Part shown: in pieces, positions 10,531-23,742 of the stretch
Position numbering within the stretch: the first letter of the stretch is position 1
Layout: every line of letters starts with the position of its first letter
Assembly (NCBI RefSeq): GCF_019649055.1
Contig: NW_026570227.1
Location: 2,046,001-2,110,000, forward strand
DNA from: Paramacrobiotus metropolitanus
Lineage: Eukaryota > Tardigrada > Eutardigrada > Parachela > Macrobiotidae
Reading direction: 5' to 3'
DNA: 64,000 nt
The notes under the pieces: generated by a model
Seen by the model: only the letters and a program-made list of their open reading frames with translations
What the model was told of the DNA's origin: nothing
Databases searched by the model: none
Made by a program: the position numbers and the translations under genes

Positions 10531-11245
10531 CAAATTTGGGTACTTGCACTTACGGGTACCAAATTCGGGTTCATGCATGCATGTTCGTCATGCTTTTACT
10601 TTCGCGCACTCCCAAACACTTTGCAGCGTCTTATGCCATTGTGTACCGAAATGATTTACATACATTGACGTCATTGACGTTCTGCGTGCAACATCCGGTA
10701 ACAGTTATGGCTGTAAGAAAATCACTAAAACTTTAAAAGCTGTCAGGTGTCTGTACCCGAAGTCGCATTATGGACCGATCTCCTTCAATTTATTAGACAA
10801 AACTGCACACCTTTTTTATGGCACTCTGCACATGATATTTATTTCGACAACAGCCAGTATACATAACAAGATGCCTGCGCTGATTCACACTAAAAAACTT
10901 GTTCGAATTTAAAATTAAAAAAAACTCTGCACATTGATGCGGCTCGCAGAATTGATTACTGTACACTGCTCTACTCTGTACATAATTCGATTGTAAGCCA
11001 CTGCAAACTGCAAAGCACCGCTTGTTTGTCCGTACGATAAAACCCAACCGTAGCATCTGCTGATAAAAGATGTGACGATACGGATAATACTGTACGTGTA
11101 AAATCTGGAAAGTTTACAAAACACTGCAGTTTACAAAACACTGCAGACTGTACAGATAATTCGTACAACAAGTCCAGGCGCTGCTGTCCCAGGCGCTGCT
11201 GTCACAACTCCACTGAATAGCACGTGCCCTGAGCGCACCCGGACA
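10531..11245. other. Intergenic, no gene seen
   Basis: AT-rich. Short open frames overlap on both strands without family features. A small tandem repeat (acaaaacactgcag, twice) lies near 11115-11145. Confidence 0.4.
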
Positions 11246-11800
11246 TTTGGGAGTGGGACATTCCGCCGCACCTAAATTCGACGCGCGACTTTTTGCCGCA
11301 AAGACATTGCGCCGCGGGACATCTAGTCGCTGGGACATTTCGTTTTGGGACATACTGCTTTGAGACATTTAACCTTTGCGACATTTCGACGCAAGACATC
11401 TGGCCGCGGACGGTTTGCCGTCAGAACGAATCGAAACGCTGTGTTTTAACATGTTTGCGCGATTTTTTAGGTTTCTTACGTTTTTTAGGTTTCTTACGAT
11501 TCTTACGTTTTTTAGATTTCTTAGGTTTTTTACTTTTCGTTCTTCTTATATTCTTTAGTTTTCTCGACTGTTATAGTAATTCTTGTTCTCTGACGGATGC
11601 AAGTTGGCGCTGCCGAAACATTCTTGAGGCGAATTGTCTCGGCGTCGAAATGGCCCCGCGGCGAAATGTCTTGCGGCGTGATGTCCACCCGACCAAATGT
11701 CCCGCGACGAAACGTCGCGAAGCGAAATATCCTTACGGCGAAATGTCTGCGGCTAAATGTCCTGCGACCAGTTGTCCGCGGCGAAATGTTGCGGTGCCCT
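11246..11800. repeat. Foldback array of GACATTTCG / CGAAATGTC motifs
   Basis: The left arm (about 11246-11410) holds eight or so irregularly spaced copies of gGGACATtTCGcCGC-like motifs. The right arm (about 11636-11800) holds a similar number in inverted orientation (GCGGCGAAATGTC). Between them is a T-rich centre built from ttttttaggtttcttacg repeats (11460-11560). The overlapping 180- and 93-codon open frames in opposite directions are by-products of the array. Confidence 0.7.
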
Positions 11801-12098
11801 CTCTGAGTCATGTGAGTGGCTGTTACGCTTTTTGACCAGTGAGCTGATTTGACTGATACCGTGGCACGGCGCTGCGCTTCTGAAATACGGCCGAGCTTTC
11901 TGAAATACGTTACAGTGTAATAGTGAAATGCTTACGAGTACGTAGTTTTTGAGAGTTTACTTTGTCCGATGTCGATACTCGCATTCTTTTAGTTCTATTT
12001 ACAATTGTTTGCCCGACTTTTGATTTTAACTACAAATTTTGTGTCCTCGAGACTTTCCTGTCATAATCAGTGAGAAGCTACCGATCGAATAGCGAACG

Positions 12099-13863
12099 AT
12101 GGCAACTTCTTCGAAGGGCGCAAAAAGGCAGAAGTTGGGCAGTGGTGGACTAGCTGACGTGATGAAACCGCCGTACATTCCATGATAAGTTGTTGTAGGT
12201 CTCTGTCGTCTGTACCATTGGTGATCGGAAATTATTTTTATTCAAGCTGCATTTGTGCTGTTAATCATTTTCGCCGTCTTGTAGTTTCATGTACACGGAC
12301 ACGGTTGATCATATCCATCTTGATAACGTTGTCGCCACCATGAGCTGCGCCGATAAATACGATTTGCCGCAGCTGACGCAGATTTGCTCGGACTTCATCG
12401 AGAGCCATTTGAAAGTTGAGAATTGTCTATCCATTTGGAAACAGGCACGGTTGCTTCCTCTTATTAGAGTGACTGTGTACGGCATCAGTTGTAACTCTTG
12501 CGAGTAGGAAAGATCGGTTTCTTTGTCCGCAGGCTGTGGATTGGCATGTTGACATCATCATGGAGTTGTGTGTGACGTTGATGGATGCGCACACTGCTGC
12601 AGTTCTGCAGTCGGATGGATTCACGGACATTTCTCGGGAAACGCTGCAAGCCATCCTGACACGCTGTCTGCGGAAGAACATACGATTTACGAGGCTGTCG
12701 AACGGTGCGTAAGGCGTATATAAAATGTTAAACCTGGCAATTGGTACCACCGTACCTGTATGCCATTATAGATACGTTCTGTATCCTGCTGAGTATCGTT
12801 ATTGTTCTACGAAAAGCCAGTGAATGAGCCGTTACATGAAAATAAAAATAATAAGAATCGGAATTCGGGAGCTGTGGAATTTCTGCTATTACGGATGTTG
12901 GTGATTCGTGAAAGATGTTGATTTAGGTGGACAACGGCGGCCTGTGGTCGCAGCGCCGTGGATGCTTCCGCCGCTAATCGGCGTCAGGTACTGGGAGACG
13001 CGTTATTTCGTGTACGTTTCCCGCTTCTGACCAATGCGGCATTGGCTGACGGTCCTCTCAAGGTGAGCCAGTACAGTTGTAATCTGTCAGTCGTGCTGGC
13101 CATGTGCATGACGTAGCTTTATGCCCGGATTAGCCAGCAGCAATGTGACGTGTTGCTTCTCTGTAGCACGTATTTTACTGTATTTAGTTATTACTGCGGT
13201 TTAACGAGTTGTGTGAGGTGTGTGAGCTTATAATATGTATAGAAGTATGCCTTCCCTATTTGACGTTCTTCAATGAACAAGGTCATTAGGATTTGTGTGG
13301 GTGCCCGTTTACGGACTCGGACTGCTTTGTAAACTTTGTGAACTTTTTAACTTTGTAGACAATCAGCCATAATCAATTTGCTAACCTTTCTACTGTTGCC
13401 TCTACGGCAGAGCGGCCTGCTAACGGAATCGGAGTTGTTCCGATTGTCCATGTACCAGAATGCCGCAGCCAAGCCGGATGTTCCATTTCCCACGGAGCCT
13501 CGCAGCGGGCAGGGCAGGGTGTTGAGTACGGGAGCGGAAGTGTTTGTGTTCAAGGCTGATTTATGGTTGTGGCACTCAGCCCGAGTATCCAACGTCCATC
13601 AGGAGCTTGTGGTGTTCACCTGGTGCGATAACGGTAATGAAGGCACTGCACCCATCGACAAGGTGCTTCGTGCTCAGGTCATCCTGGAAAAGGGGCTGGA
13701 CGTCTGTGTTCACTCATTGAGTGATTATGGAGAGTACATGGGCGTCGTGAGGGACGGGCTGCATTGGGTTCGCCTGGGAGGGAAGTGTCGTACTGTAGGA
13801 TTCGCGGAGTTGTCCTTGGACCCGGGGGATGTTGATGCCTGGAAGATGCAGCAAGGAAAATGA
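12099..13863 (+). pseudogene. BTB-BACK domain protein (BTBD1/2/3/6-like), copy 2
   Basis: Paralogue of copy 1. A start region at 12099 (MATSSKGAKRQKLGSGG) runs into a TGA at 12183-12185, and the BTB core that should follow is missing. Exon 12285-12444 encodes the end of BTB (MYTDTVDHIHLDNVVATMSC); its donor reads cag|gcacgg, a GC donor or a mutated GT. Exon 12533-12704 starts the BACK domain (LQSDGFTDISRETLQAIL) but lacks 7 bp present in copy 1 (near 12658), shifting the frame. Exons 12927-13062 and 13411-13863 are clean and include the beta-barrel-like tail (GAEVFVFKADLWLWHSARVS) ending at a TGA. Lesions differ from those of copy 1, so the two copies decayed separately. Confidence 0.82.
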
Positions 13864-14772
13864 ATGAGTCCGCTGGCCAAGTTATTCTTTGCTGTGGAGG
13901 ATAGGTTAGATGGTGTCGTTTGGTAAAACAGACGTTATATTCATTTTTATGAATCTGTACTGCAAGCATCTCCTATGGTAACCTCTTTTATTCTTTAGCT
14001 TATTTTGAATTGAAATTCTTTATGTCGTTCTGTCGGGTAGACGTTTCTACGAGTATCAGTTGATTACGCAGGCGGCAGGCCGCATAGATTTCGCGATTTT
14101 AATAAACCCCTGTTTGAGTGTCAGTGCGGTAGAAGTACAGCACATGCCGTATGCTTCAGTAGTTAATATTGGCAATTTTCCCACAAAAAGATTGCGACCG
14201 GTTTTTTTTTTTTGATTGGACAAGGCGTGGGAATGGGAATGCGGTTTGGTGCATCAAAATTCGTCTCCACACATGCTTACGCGATCCGGTAGGCGATACT
14301 CTGAATCCGAACCGAAACGGAAGCATGGCATGTTTCTAAATTTTCATATCATGTTCATGTTGTCATAAAACCAGAAAAAATTCAGGTTTGGTTCAGAATC
14401 GTTTTGCAACAGAAATTCTCAAAAGAATCGCAAGCGTTTTTAAATTTTGAGTCTTGGCGTTTGCCCAGGGTCAGGGTGCCGACAGTGCGACCGCACCACG
14501 TGCTGCTGTAAGAGGTATTTACACGAAATTATTACGTACAGTACTTAAAATTTTTTTCTATATTTCTTCATTAATCCTTGTTAATTATTATATAGGTATT
14601 GGCGATTGTGATTTGTCACTGGAAATCGAAGCAAATTTTTGCAGTTTTTCTTTATTTTTATTAATTACCGAAGTTATGCGGAAATTCATGTTAATGCTCC
14701 TTCAGTGTTTGTATTTTACTGAAATTTTTAAGTTTTAATTTTTAATACCGAAAATTATGAGTGCGACTGACG
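13864..14772. other. Intergenic, no gene seen
   Basis: AT-rich spacer between the BTB pseudogene and the glycosyltransferase gene, holding the latter's 5' flank. No promoter motif stands out. Confidence 0.4.
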
Positions 14773-17285
14773 ATGATCTGTCGCGCTCGTCGACGGAGAT
14801 ACTGGACTTTCTGTGCTGTTCTCCTTATCCTCATCCTCTTCGCATTCTCCCTCCATACCCCTACCAACGAAAAACTGCGGAATATTTTCTGCAATGATGC
14901 CGTGGATCCAGATCCTCCCGCAGCGGAGCAGTCCTCCTTCGTGTTGGATACATCGGGGACCTACCGAATCTTCCCCGATGTCTTCTCCGCGCATGCTCCT
15001 CCTCCGGCTCCCGCCGTTCTCACCCTCTTGACGCACACTTCCTTGAATAATCTACGCTATGTACCCCGTCTGGTGGAGCGATGGACCGCGGGGATGGCGG
15101 TGGCGGTGTTTGTCCCGCCGGGGTTGTTGGGAGAGATCAGAGAGGTGTTGGATGGGATGCGACGGTGTTATCCCTTGGTTGCGGAGTATGTCACGTTCCA
15201 TGTGGTCTCCCCGGGGGTGGGGGAGAAAGGAGGCCTGGGGCGTCGAGGGAAAGGGGAGTTGCGGGGATGTAATGGGTCGCTCCCGCTGCGTTATTGGGAG
15301 CTGGTGATCAGTGGTGAGTAGGCATCAAAGTACGGTATGTGGTTTATGATAAACCATAAACCGTTTATTTAAGGAGAATAAACCGTTTATTCTCCATCAT
15401 TTTAATTTTGAATTCTGATTTTTAGTTTTGATTTCCTTATTAGAAATTTGGTTTTTACATATTTTATGGAGGTTTTATTTTATTTTGTGAGTCATCCAAA
15501 CAGTTGGATGAATAGCTAAATAATTTTTAAAAAAAATGAATTTGGAACAACGTTGTTTGCTTTATTTCGAATTCATTTTTGCATTAATTTTTATTACACA
15601 AAACTGTGACATAAGTGACACAACGCTTATAATTTCAGAGCATGTATTCGATAATCTGTACTACAAAGCTGTCAAAGCTCTTGTCAATTGTTTTAGCCAA
15701 TTTCGGTTATCGAACGTGTGTGAGATACATCATAACAAGTTAATAAATAATTAAATTTTAAATGAGTTAATTTGTTCAGTTAAAGGTGTTATACATATTT
15801 TTCGGGTTTTTCATGTGATCACTTTTGCCGCACTTTCAGAGACTTCAAGTGTTGAAGAAAATTGGGGGCAGAACTATTTTGAAGATTGTTAGTTTTTTTC
15901 TTCTCGTGGTAAAGTGAATAGTGGCCGCAATTCGTAGATATTCGTGTGTAGTAAAAATTCTATAGAAATTACTGTAGTGTCCAGAATAATTCAGTAATTT
16001 ATCAACAAAGATGTGAAATTGAACGTTGTGAAATTTTGGTAGGACAATGGGCATCCCAGAACTACAACCTGGACCATCCCTACCCCAACAACCTCCTGCG
16101 CAACGTGGCCCGCCGTTTCACCCTCTCACAGTTCTACCTGACCATCGACGTGGACATGCTGCCCAGCGGTGACCTCTACACCGACTTCCTGGCCTTCCTA
16201 TCCCCCTTTAACTACACCCTGGCCACCCCTCCGCTGGACCACCAGGTCTTCGTCCTCCCGGCCTTCGAGCTACGCCGCCCGGACACCACCCCGGCGCACA
16301 AACCGCAGCTGCTGACGCAAATGCATCAGTTACAGGCGCGGCCTTTTTACTTTGAAATGTGCTGGAAATGCCAGCAGCCCACGGACTACCGGCGCTGGGA
16401 GACGGCGCCGACGGAAGGGAAGATGGCGGTGGCGTACGACGTGGAGTGGCGCGATCCCTGGGAGCCGTTTGTGATTGTGCATCGTAGTGCGCCGTGGTTT
16501 GATGAGCGGTTCAAGCAGTATGGATTTAATCGCATTAGTCATGTACGTATTTTATTACAATAATTTTGAATATTTTATTAATTTATTAGGAATTCATTTT
16601 CAGGAGGTTGATTTTCGGTTTGAATTCACAGGTGAATTAAATTAAAATTAAATTTTCATTAAATTAGATTTTTTAAAATTTAAATAAAATTGTATTTTTA
16701 TTCAGTCCATCAAATTTTAGTTTTTTTCTTCTGTATTTTGTAAGTGTTCCAGTAAATTATCATCTGAAAAATATTTCTGTATACATAAACAAGTTCTCCC
16801 GAGAAAAACATGTAATTTATAGACTTTTACTGGTTTTCGTTAACATCTTCGTGTAAGCACATTTTCATGTATTCTGGCCCGATTTTTCTCTGTGCAGAAT
16901 CGGTTCAACAAAGATCAAAGCAGCAAAAAGTTATGATTGAAAACATTGTTTCGGTTGCTTTTAATTTTGATTGATAGCTTGTTGGATTATTCTGACAATA
17001 AGTTATTCCGCATTACGACTATGCAATACACTGTCTTGTGGCAGCCCTTTCTCTACGTTTTCTGCCAATTTTAATGTTATTATTTTTTAGGCATGCGAGC
17101 TGTTCGTAGCAGGCTATAAATTCTCCGTATTGGACACGGCATTCGTGATGCATTTGGGATTTAAAACCAGCGACAATTTCCACCAGACGAAAACGGAGGA
17201 ACTCAATCAAAATCGCCGATTGTTTGCTATTTTCAAAGAGGAACTGCGGATGAAATATCCGGATTCCACTCGGAAGTGTGAATGA
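14773..17285 (+). CDS. Type II membrane glycosyltransferase, GT49 (B4GAT1/LARGE-like)
   Basis: Three exons with agreeing phases: 14773-15313, 16043-16542 and 17091-17285 (411 residues). I chose ATG 14773 because it gives a short basic N-terminus followed by one membrane anchor (YWTFCAVLLILILFAFSL), the Golgi type II layout. The second exon carries a DxD metal/nucleotide-sugar site (TIDVDMLPSGDL) in the GT49 context YPNNLLRNVAR. Near the C-terminus are the family blocks DPWEPFVIVHRSAPWFDERF, YGFNRISHACEL and VLDTAFVMHLGF. B4GAT1 adds glucuronic acid to primer O-mannosyl glycans of dystroglycan, and LARGE extends them as matriglycan. The length (B4GAT1 is about 415 residues) and the single GT domain favour the B4GAT1 side. 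No lesion seen. Confidence 0.85.
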
Positions 17286-18368
17286 ATGGTGTCGGTGGAT
17301 TTATTGACAGGCCATTAGTTTTATTGGTTTTTTTAACTTATTTATTGTTTTTGCGGACTGTGATATTATTAAACAGTGTGTTTAACCATGTTTAGAAATT
17401 AAAGATCTTTTTTAATTTTGAATATTTTATTTTTACTGCTCTAATTTTCGGTTGTTATTGTCGGTTGTGTACAGCCGACAGCGTTGTGCAGTTTCCAAAA
17501 TTAATAAAATAGAATTCCAGCGCCAGACTTGATGGGAATTATGAAGCATGTGGTGTTGCACTAGGGCGTAATAAAAAAAATCTCTTCTATCATTTAAAAA
17601 TTTTAGGAACAAAAAACTAGAAATGATTAACCAGAAATTCGAATTCTTTTTACTCGTGTGAGACTGTAAGTGCAGCCGTGTGCTAAATTAATCCAATTCC
17701 AGTGAGTGCTCTCACTGGAATGCCATTGCCAATGGAATCGCCGTGAGGCGGAAGGGGAAATGCAACCACATTTTCACACCATTCGCAGTTTGCCAAAGTT
17801 GAAAGTTTCTCGTTTATTGAAGTGTTTTATTGCGAGTAGTCGTTAGGGTTCTTCGTAGTCTTTTAATTCAGTTTAGAGTATTACTTTCAGATTTTGCGAG
17901 GAGAATATTTTCAGAAGGGATTTTATTATCTATTGGATCCGTTAATCCGTTCCGCCTGTTTCTTAATGGATGGTTTAATCGATCGCTCGCCAAATTAAAA
18001 CAACCTGAATTTTCATCATCAACCTGCGGGTTTTATTTTTGTTCCTTGTTAACAACTTTCTGTTTGTTATCTTGGGATTTTGGAAGCTTATTATAATTAT
18101 GGTACAGTATTTTTTTCCTTGTTTTTATTGGTCTTACGGCAGCAGCTCACTTGATGGAGAAATTAAAATACCACAAAAATTATTTAATTAATGTGCTATA
18201 ATTGTACGAGATCCGTAAATAGTGCGCTGCCTCGAGTAACCTGTACATGCAGTACTGATTAACATGTCGATTTACAGGGATTTGCCCAGGCCCACCGTGC
18301 CCAAGCGGAATATTCCTCTCCCAACTCTTTCTTGACGCAATGCGCAGCGTGATACCATCTCCTCCAGC
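17286..18368. other. Intergenic; likely 3' and 5' flanks of neighbouring genes
   Basis: AT-rich. A possible polyadenylation signal (attaaa, near 17398-17403) follows the glycosyltransferase stop. No independent gene recognised. Confidence 0.4.
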
Positions 18369-21300
18369 ATGCCGCGCCAGAAACTCTATTTATCAGCCCC
18401 TGTGGAGCGGATGGACGTGGACGGGGCCGACGCCTCCGACGGGGTCCCCGACGCCCCCGCCACCCGTGCCGCCCTGGTGAACGGGCGTCTGCGCGCCAGC
18501 GAGGAGTCCAGCACGCACTACGAGGAATCCTCCGGAGCCACCACCTCCAGCGCCGACGCCCCCGACGCCAACACCAGCGCCACCTCCAACGGGTTTATCG
18601 AGCCCGCGCCCCCGGTCAATGGTGTGGGGCGGTCGGAGGCCGGGGCCCCGGGGGCTGGGGGCGGCGTTGGCGAGGGAGGGATGCTTGGGGCGTATCGGCC
18701 CAGTATCTCCCAGGAGGTGTTTGAGAAGATCCGGGAGAGGATCGTGGCCAGTAAGGAGCGGGAGAAGCAGAGTCTGGCTAAGCAGATTCTGCGGAAGGAG
18801 GAGGAGAAGAAGAAACTGGCACGGGATCGCGATGCGGCGGCCGATCTGGAGAGCAAGGTGGGGATCTGGTGGTTGATTTCCCCGAATTATCACTATTAAA
18901 TCTTATTTATATGTGTAATTTTTTCCGTGTACGGCGTGTAGTTTCAACTGATCGTCTGATATAATTTATTTTTGTAGCGCACTGCCGTAGTGCGTAGCCA
19001 CTACACTACAATTTTCTTCTGTTTTAGTCTATTTTGTTTTATTTTATCATTTTTATCGTTTGCTAGGGGGAATTTTTTTCCAAATATTATGAGGCTTTTT
19101 TGATGGCTGCATTTTGGTGTTATTGTGTTTCAAAATAAAAGTTTTCTTATTTTGATGGTGAATTTTTATCTAAAAATAATTCGCAAGAATAGTTTTTTAT
19201 TAACCGAAAAACCGTATTTTTTTGGTGAATTTTGATGCGCTTTTCAAGCTTGATTTGTTAAAATTTCTTTTGTCAGTAGCCGCTGTATTAAACAGCAGCT
19301 TCCGTTTTTAAATTTTTAAGCTTGACTGACAGCTATTTGGCCCGTTAAACTGGAGATTTTAATCCATTCTCCGAAATACGAAAAAATCAGGATTTAACGG
19401 TATTTCCCGCGGGCAGTCGTTGGAATTTTGCCATTTGTGCTGCTGCCGTTCCGGAATTTTCAAAAACAATGTTATTGCCCGCATGATTTATTTCTTGCTC
19501 AATTGCTTGCGGTTGTCCACTAATTGTTTGCGATTTGAGTGGGATTGTGTGTTGCATTATTGATCGAAAGTCGGCATCCTTGGTTAAAATTGTGAGCACG
19601 CGCTAATGATGATCGGTGTGTTGTTGACAATTAGATGGCCAAACTGCGTGACAGCATCAAGCAGGAGAAAGCCAAGCAGATGAAGCTCTTCACGCAGATG
19701 AAGCAAGCCAAGAATAATGAGGAATCCCTGAAGAAGCAGCAGAAGGACGCCAAGGATCGCGGCCGGGAGATGACGAGCAGTATGAGTATGCCGCCGCAGC
19801 ATCACTCCTACGCCAACGCCTCCATGCTCATCTCCCAAACCAGTACGTTATTTGGCTGCGTTGTTATCTCGTTGTGCTGGCGGAAAAGCCTTTTGAACAG
19901 TTTTCCGTGCAGTACACCTTTCTGTTGATTAATTAAAAATTTTCACGCTTTTTTATCGGTTTTTTATGCTTTCTTTTTTCTTGAGAAAGAGGCAACGGGT
20001 GCGAAATGTCTCTCTGTATAATATTTGTAATTGCGTAATTTTATATGCGAGTTTTATTTTTTTGTGTTTTGATTTAGGGCAGAATTTGCAATATTTTTGC
20101 GATTTTTTAAGAGGCATTAATAACGGTGTATTATGTACTTTAAATTTGGCCGTGCGTTTTTTAGTTCTTGGTTTTGCATTAAACGAAGTTAATAATTTTA
20201 TCGGTTTCTTTATTTAACTCTCATATTCTGGTTGCATTGGTCAGTAGTATTTTGATGAGAGAATAGGCGAATAGAGCACAGCGTGGCACTGCAGAATATC
20301 GCAAATTGAATAAATTAATATTAAATTCCAAATAAAATTAAGTGGGATTAAAATAACAGTGGCCTGCAAAATAAATGATTTATAATTTGGACAATAGTGT
20401 ATAATTAAAAGTAAGTAGTTAAATAATAATAGTGAGTAGGTAAATACTGAGAAATTAACAGAATATCTATGCCAATCAGCTGTGAATAATAACGCATAAT
20501 TCAAGGAAATACTGTACTGAAACCGCGGTAATGTGTGAAATAATTGTGAATTATTTGCCCAGATCCCGCCATGCGACCGCGCCTGCTGAATTATCCACCG
20601 ATGAATGTCCCCATGGGCGCCATGGTGCACCAGAACAACACCCACCTGGAACCCCACCAGCCGGTAATAAATACTGCTTATTTTCTCCTTTCTGTTGAAA
20701 AGAATAACGGAAATTAATTCCATGGTTGTAGCATGGTCAGAAGAGGCAGCGCAGCGTGTCCCCCGGTGTCGAGCGTATCGCGCAGCAGCAGCAACAGCAG
20801 CAGTCCCATGCGCACGCGCAGGCGGTCCTTTCGGGGTCCTCCCGGCAGCAGCAGCCGCCGCCCTCCGCCCACGATGTCATGCGCAGCCGCGCCCCCTCCA
20901 CCGGTGGTCCGCCGCCGCAGTCGGTCTCCTCCAAGATTCCCCGGCCTAGTATGATGCCCCCGAATGAGTCACCGCATTCTGGACGTACGTCACTAAATAT
21001 TTATTAATTTTAATTTTGTTTCATTTTGCAAGCACTGACATTTTTTCCATAATTTTGAGGCTATTTTTTTATTTAGTTGTAATTAGTTTTAATGTGCTTA
21101 TACAAAGCTTATGCTGTGATAGTGAGCATTTGCTGGTCAAATGCTCGAATCTAGATAATTTTCGAAAGCTGCGTTTTTACTGATACAGTGTAGGATAGTA
21201 TTATTTCAGGTTTTTTGAAAATAACTATTTTGTGAATAAATTTAGAGAAAATATTTTTTAAATTAATACTTACCTGAGTTCATTTTAAAATTAAATTAAT

Positions 21301-23742
21301 TTGAAAAGTCTTGAAAGTGGCTTTGGTGTCGGTTTTGTGGATCGTTATAACTCTTGGATTTTTTAAAAAATACAGTATAGAAGGAAAAATACTGTTAAGT
21401 TGGTCTTCCATTGATTTTTGAATGTTAATATTGGATTTGTGTTCTTATTGTTATTTGTATTTTGAATATGCTGTTATTTTGTTTTTACATTCTTGTGAGT
21501 GACTGCAGTGTCGGTTCTTTGACGCGTAAAATTTGATGGGATTCTTTAAGTCCATTTTAAAAATATTGTGAATTAAAATTTAATTGGCTAGTGATGTAAA
21601 TGTTTGATTTTTTGCTGGATGTCTAGGCAGCGCCAAATCGCCACCGAAGCCGACATCCACCGTGTCGTCGATGAACCAGAGCGGCGGCTCGGTCAGCACG
21701 CCGATGCAGGTGGCCGGCCTGGCCGGCTCCTACGGCAACAACGCCGCGGCCTACTCGACGCTGGGCAGCCAGGTGTACTGTCTCGTGCCCAACATGCTGG
21801 GCGCCGCGGCCTACTCGACGCTGGGCAGCCAGGTGTACTGTCTCGTGCCCAACATGCTGGGCGCCGCGGCCGGCGGGGTGGCGCCGCAGTTAATGCTGCA
21901 GAAGCCGGAGAATATCGCCGCATTGTCACCGCAGCAGCAGAGTATTATGGCCCAGCAGATCCATGCCATGAACGCCAGTAATCCCGGTAAAATAACATGA
22001 GAGAAAAAATCCTGTTTTTGTCTTTCTCGTTTCTTTTTCTGACTGACACGATTTTTCTTGCGCTAGATTTTGTAAAGGGGTTTATCAACTCACATTTTTG
22101 TTTGATTATTTTTTTGCGACGTTTCACTACGATTTTCAGTCACTTGAATGTTAAGATAGTTATTTTCAGAGTATGTACACATTTTTTTAAATTGTGGGAT
22201 ACGTATTTTTTGAGCGTGCACGTTTTTTCTATGTATATTTTGCTTTAACTAATTTGTAAAGTCTTTTTTTTTTATTTCACTACGATTTTCAGACTTGAAT
22301 GTTAAGATAGTTATTTTCAGAGTATGTACATTTTGTTGTGCTATTGTGGATAGTAGAGCACTTTTTCTAGATAATTTTGCAAAATTTGTAAAGCGCTGTG
22401 TTTTTTAATTAGAGACTGAAGTTTTTTTAATCTTCAGTTTGTTTGCTGGAATTTACTGTGAAAATGACTTTACGGGATTAAAAGCGATTATTTTAAATTC
22501 TGGTTTGTGATTATTTTACTGTTTTTGTGTTTCTGTAAGTGTTATGATTTGAGAAAACGGTTTTTGTTTTGTAAATGGATACATGAATATGTGTGTTGTA
22601 GAGTACATGCGAGCGCTGCAGCAGGCGCTGGAGACGCAGCAGCAACAGCAGAGTGTGCGGGCCGCCGGCGAGGCCGCCGCCCTGTACCGGCACTACGGGA
22701 TACAGCCCGGCGCCGTCATCCAGCAGCCCATGCTCATGCGCGCCGGCCTGCCCTCCAACGCCGGCGGTGCACAGCTCAACAGTCCCGCCACCTCTGCACA
22801 AATGCCCGATGGATCTCAAAGGGTAACCCCATCAAGCATCAGATTTCTTATTTGTATTTATTTTTGCTTCTGTTTATTTTTTCTTAATTTAATATGTAGT
22901 CGATTTGGATTATGGACTGCTTTTGTATTAAGTAGATAGTATTTTCTAATAAATAAATATTATTAACCAGCATTAATATTCATCAGTGATATTTCAATCA
23001 GTCGTTGACGTGGTAGAGAACTGGGAGTCTTTAGTATTTTTGCAATTTTGTTCATTGTAATATTATTATTATTATCGAACAACAGTTGCCAAACTCCACT
23101 AGGGAGACTTTTAAAGCTATTGGAAAATAGTTTTTTGGTGTTTTGAAAATTTTATACGTTTTGGTTTGATTTTATGAGAAAAAAGTTACTCATCTGATGA
23201 TTGGGGATGATTATAATTACGTATGTTAACCGTTTTTTTATCAGTATTACCCTGCGCAAAAGCAAGAAATTATTGGGTAAATTTACCGACGAATATATGC
23301 AGAATACAGAAATTTTGAATTGTGGACGTTCATGTTGTTGGACCAATGCAGCAGCTTGGATAGTTTTTAATATTAAGTAACTGATTTGAAATTTAATTTT
23401 AGATTTTAAAAAAATATTTGCTATTTATTTATTATTTAATTTTTCTTTTTAAAATTTTTTAGCAAGTGTTCGTGTTTTTTTAGCATTTAATCAATGATTA
23501 GTGATACAAGACAATTTTAAAAAAAAAACTATTTATTGATATTTAAACGGTTTAAAAAAACTATTTGTTGGTATTTAATTTATTTTAATATTTTTTCTTT
23601 TGGATTGTAGGTTGGGAGTATTATGACGGGAGTGCCGGTGTTCGGGCCGGGTATGGCCGGCAGTCCGTACGGCGGGGGCGCCGCGACGGCCTCCTCCGCC
23701 CCGGGATCCGCCGGCAACATACATTCACGGGTGCCATCGTAG
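18369..23742 (+). CDS. Coiled-coil, Gln-rich protein, GPS2-like corepressor subunit (tentative)
   Basis: Seven exons with consistent phases: 18369-18857, 19635-19842, 20563-20663, 20732-20984, 21627-21986, 22602-22822 and 23611-23742 (587 residues). The N-terminus is acidic, Ala/Ser-rich and disordered. From about residue 118 to 215 a charged coiled coil crosses the first splice junction (EVFEKIRERIVASKERE, then KEEEKKKLARDRDAAADLES, then KQMKLFTQMKQAKNNEE). This matches the pattern of the GPS2 N-terminal helix, which binds SMRT/NCoR and TBL1: a basic/acidic helix, then K-x3-LF-x-Q-x-K and a run of charged residues. The rest is Gln/Pro/Ser/Gly/Met-rich (QQQQQQQ, SPQQQS), as in GPS2. Exon 5 holds a perfect 60-bp tandem duplication. 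GPS2 is my best match by eye; another coiled-coil nuclear protein is possible. Confidence 0.6.
21742..21871 (+). repeat. Perfect in-frame 60-bp tandem duplication in exon 5
   Basis: Two identical 60-bp copies, offset by exactly 60, repeat the peptide AYSTLGSQVYCLVPNMLGAA inside the GPS2-like gene. There is no base difference, so it is very recent or an assembly artefact. Confidence 0.9.

Noticed and set aside
11293-11835. 180-codon frame, Arg/Phe-rich
   Set aside because: Composed of the foldback motif array and its T-rich centre; an opposing frame is equally open.
18393-18893. 166-codon minus-strand frame, Pro/Gly/Leu-rich
   Set aside because: Shadow of the GC-rich first exon of the GPS2-like gene.
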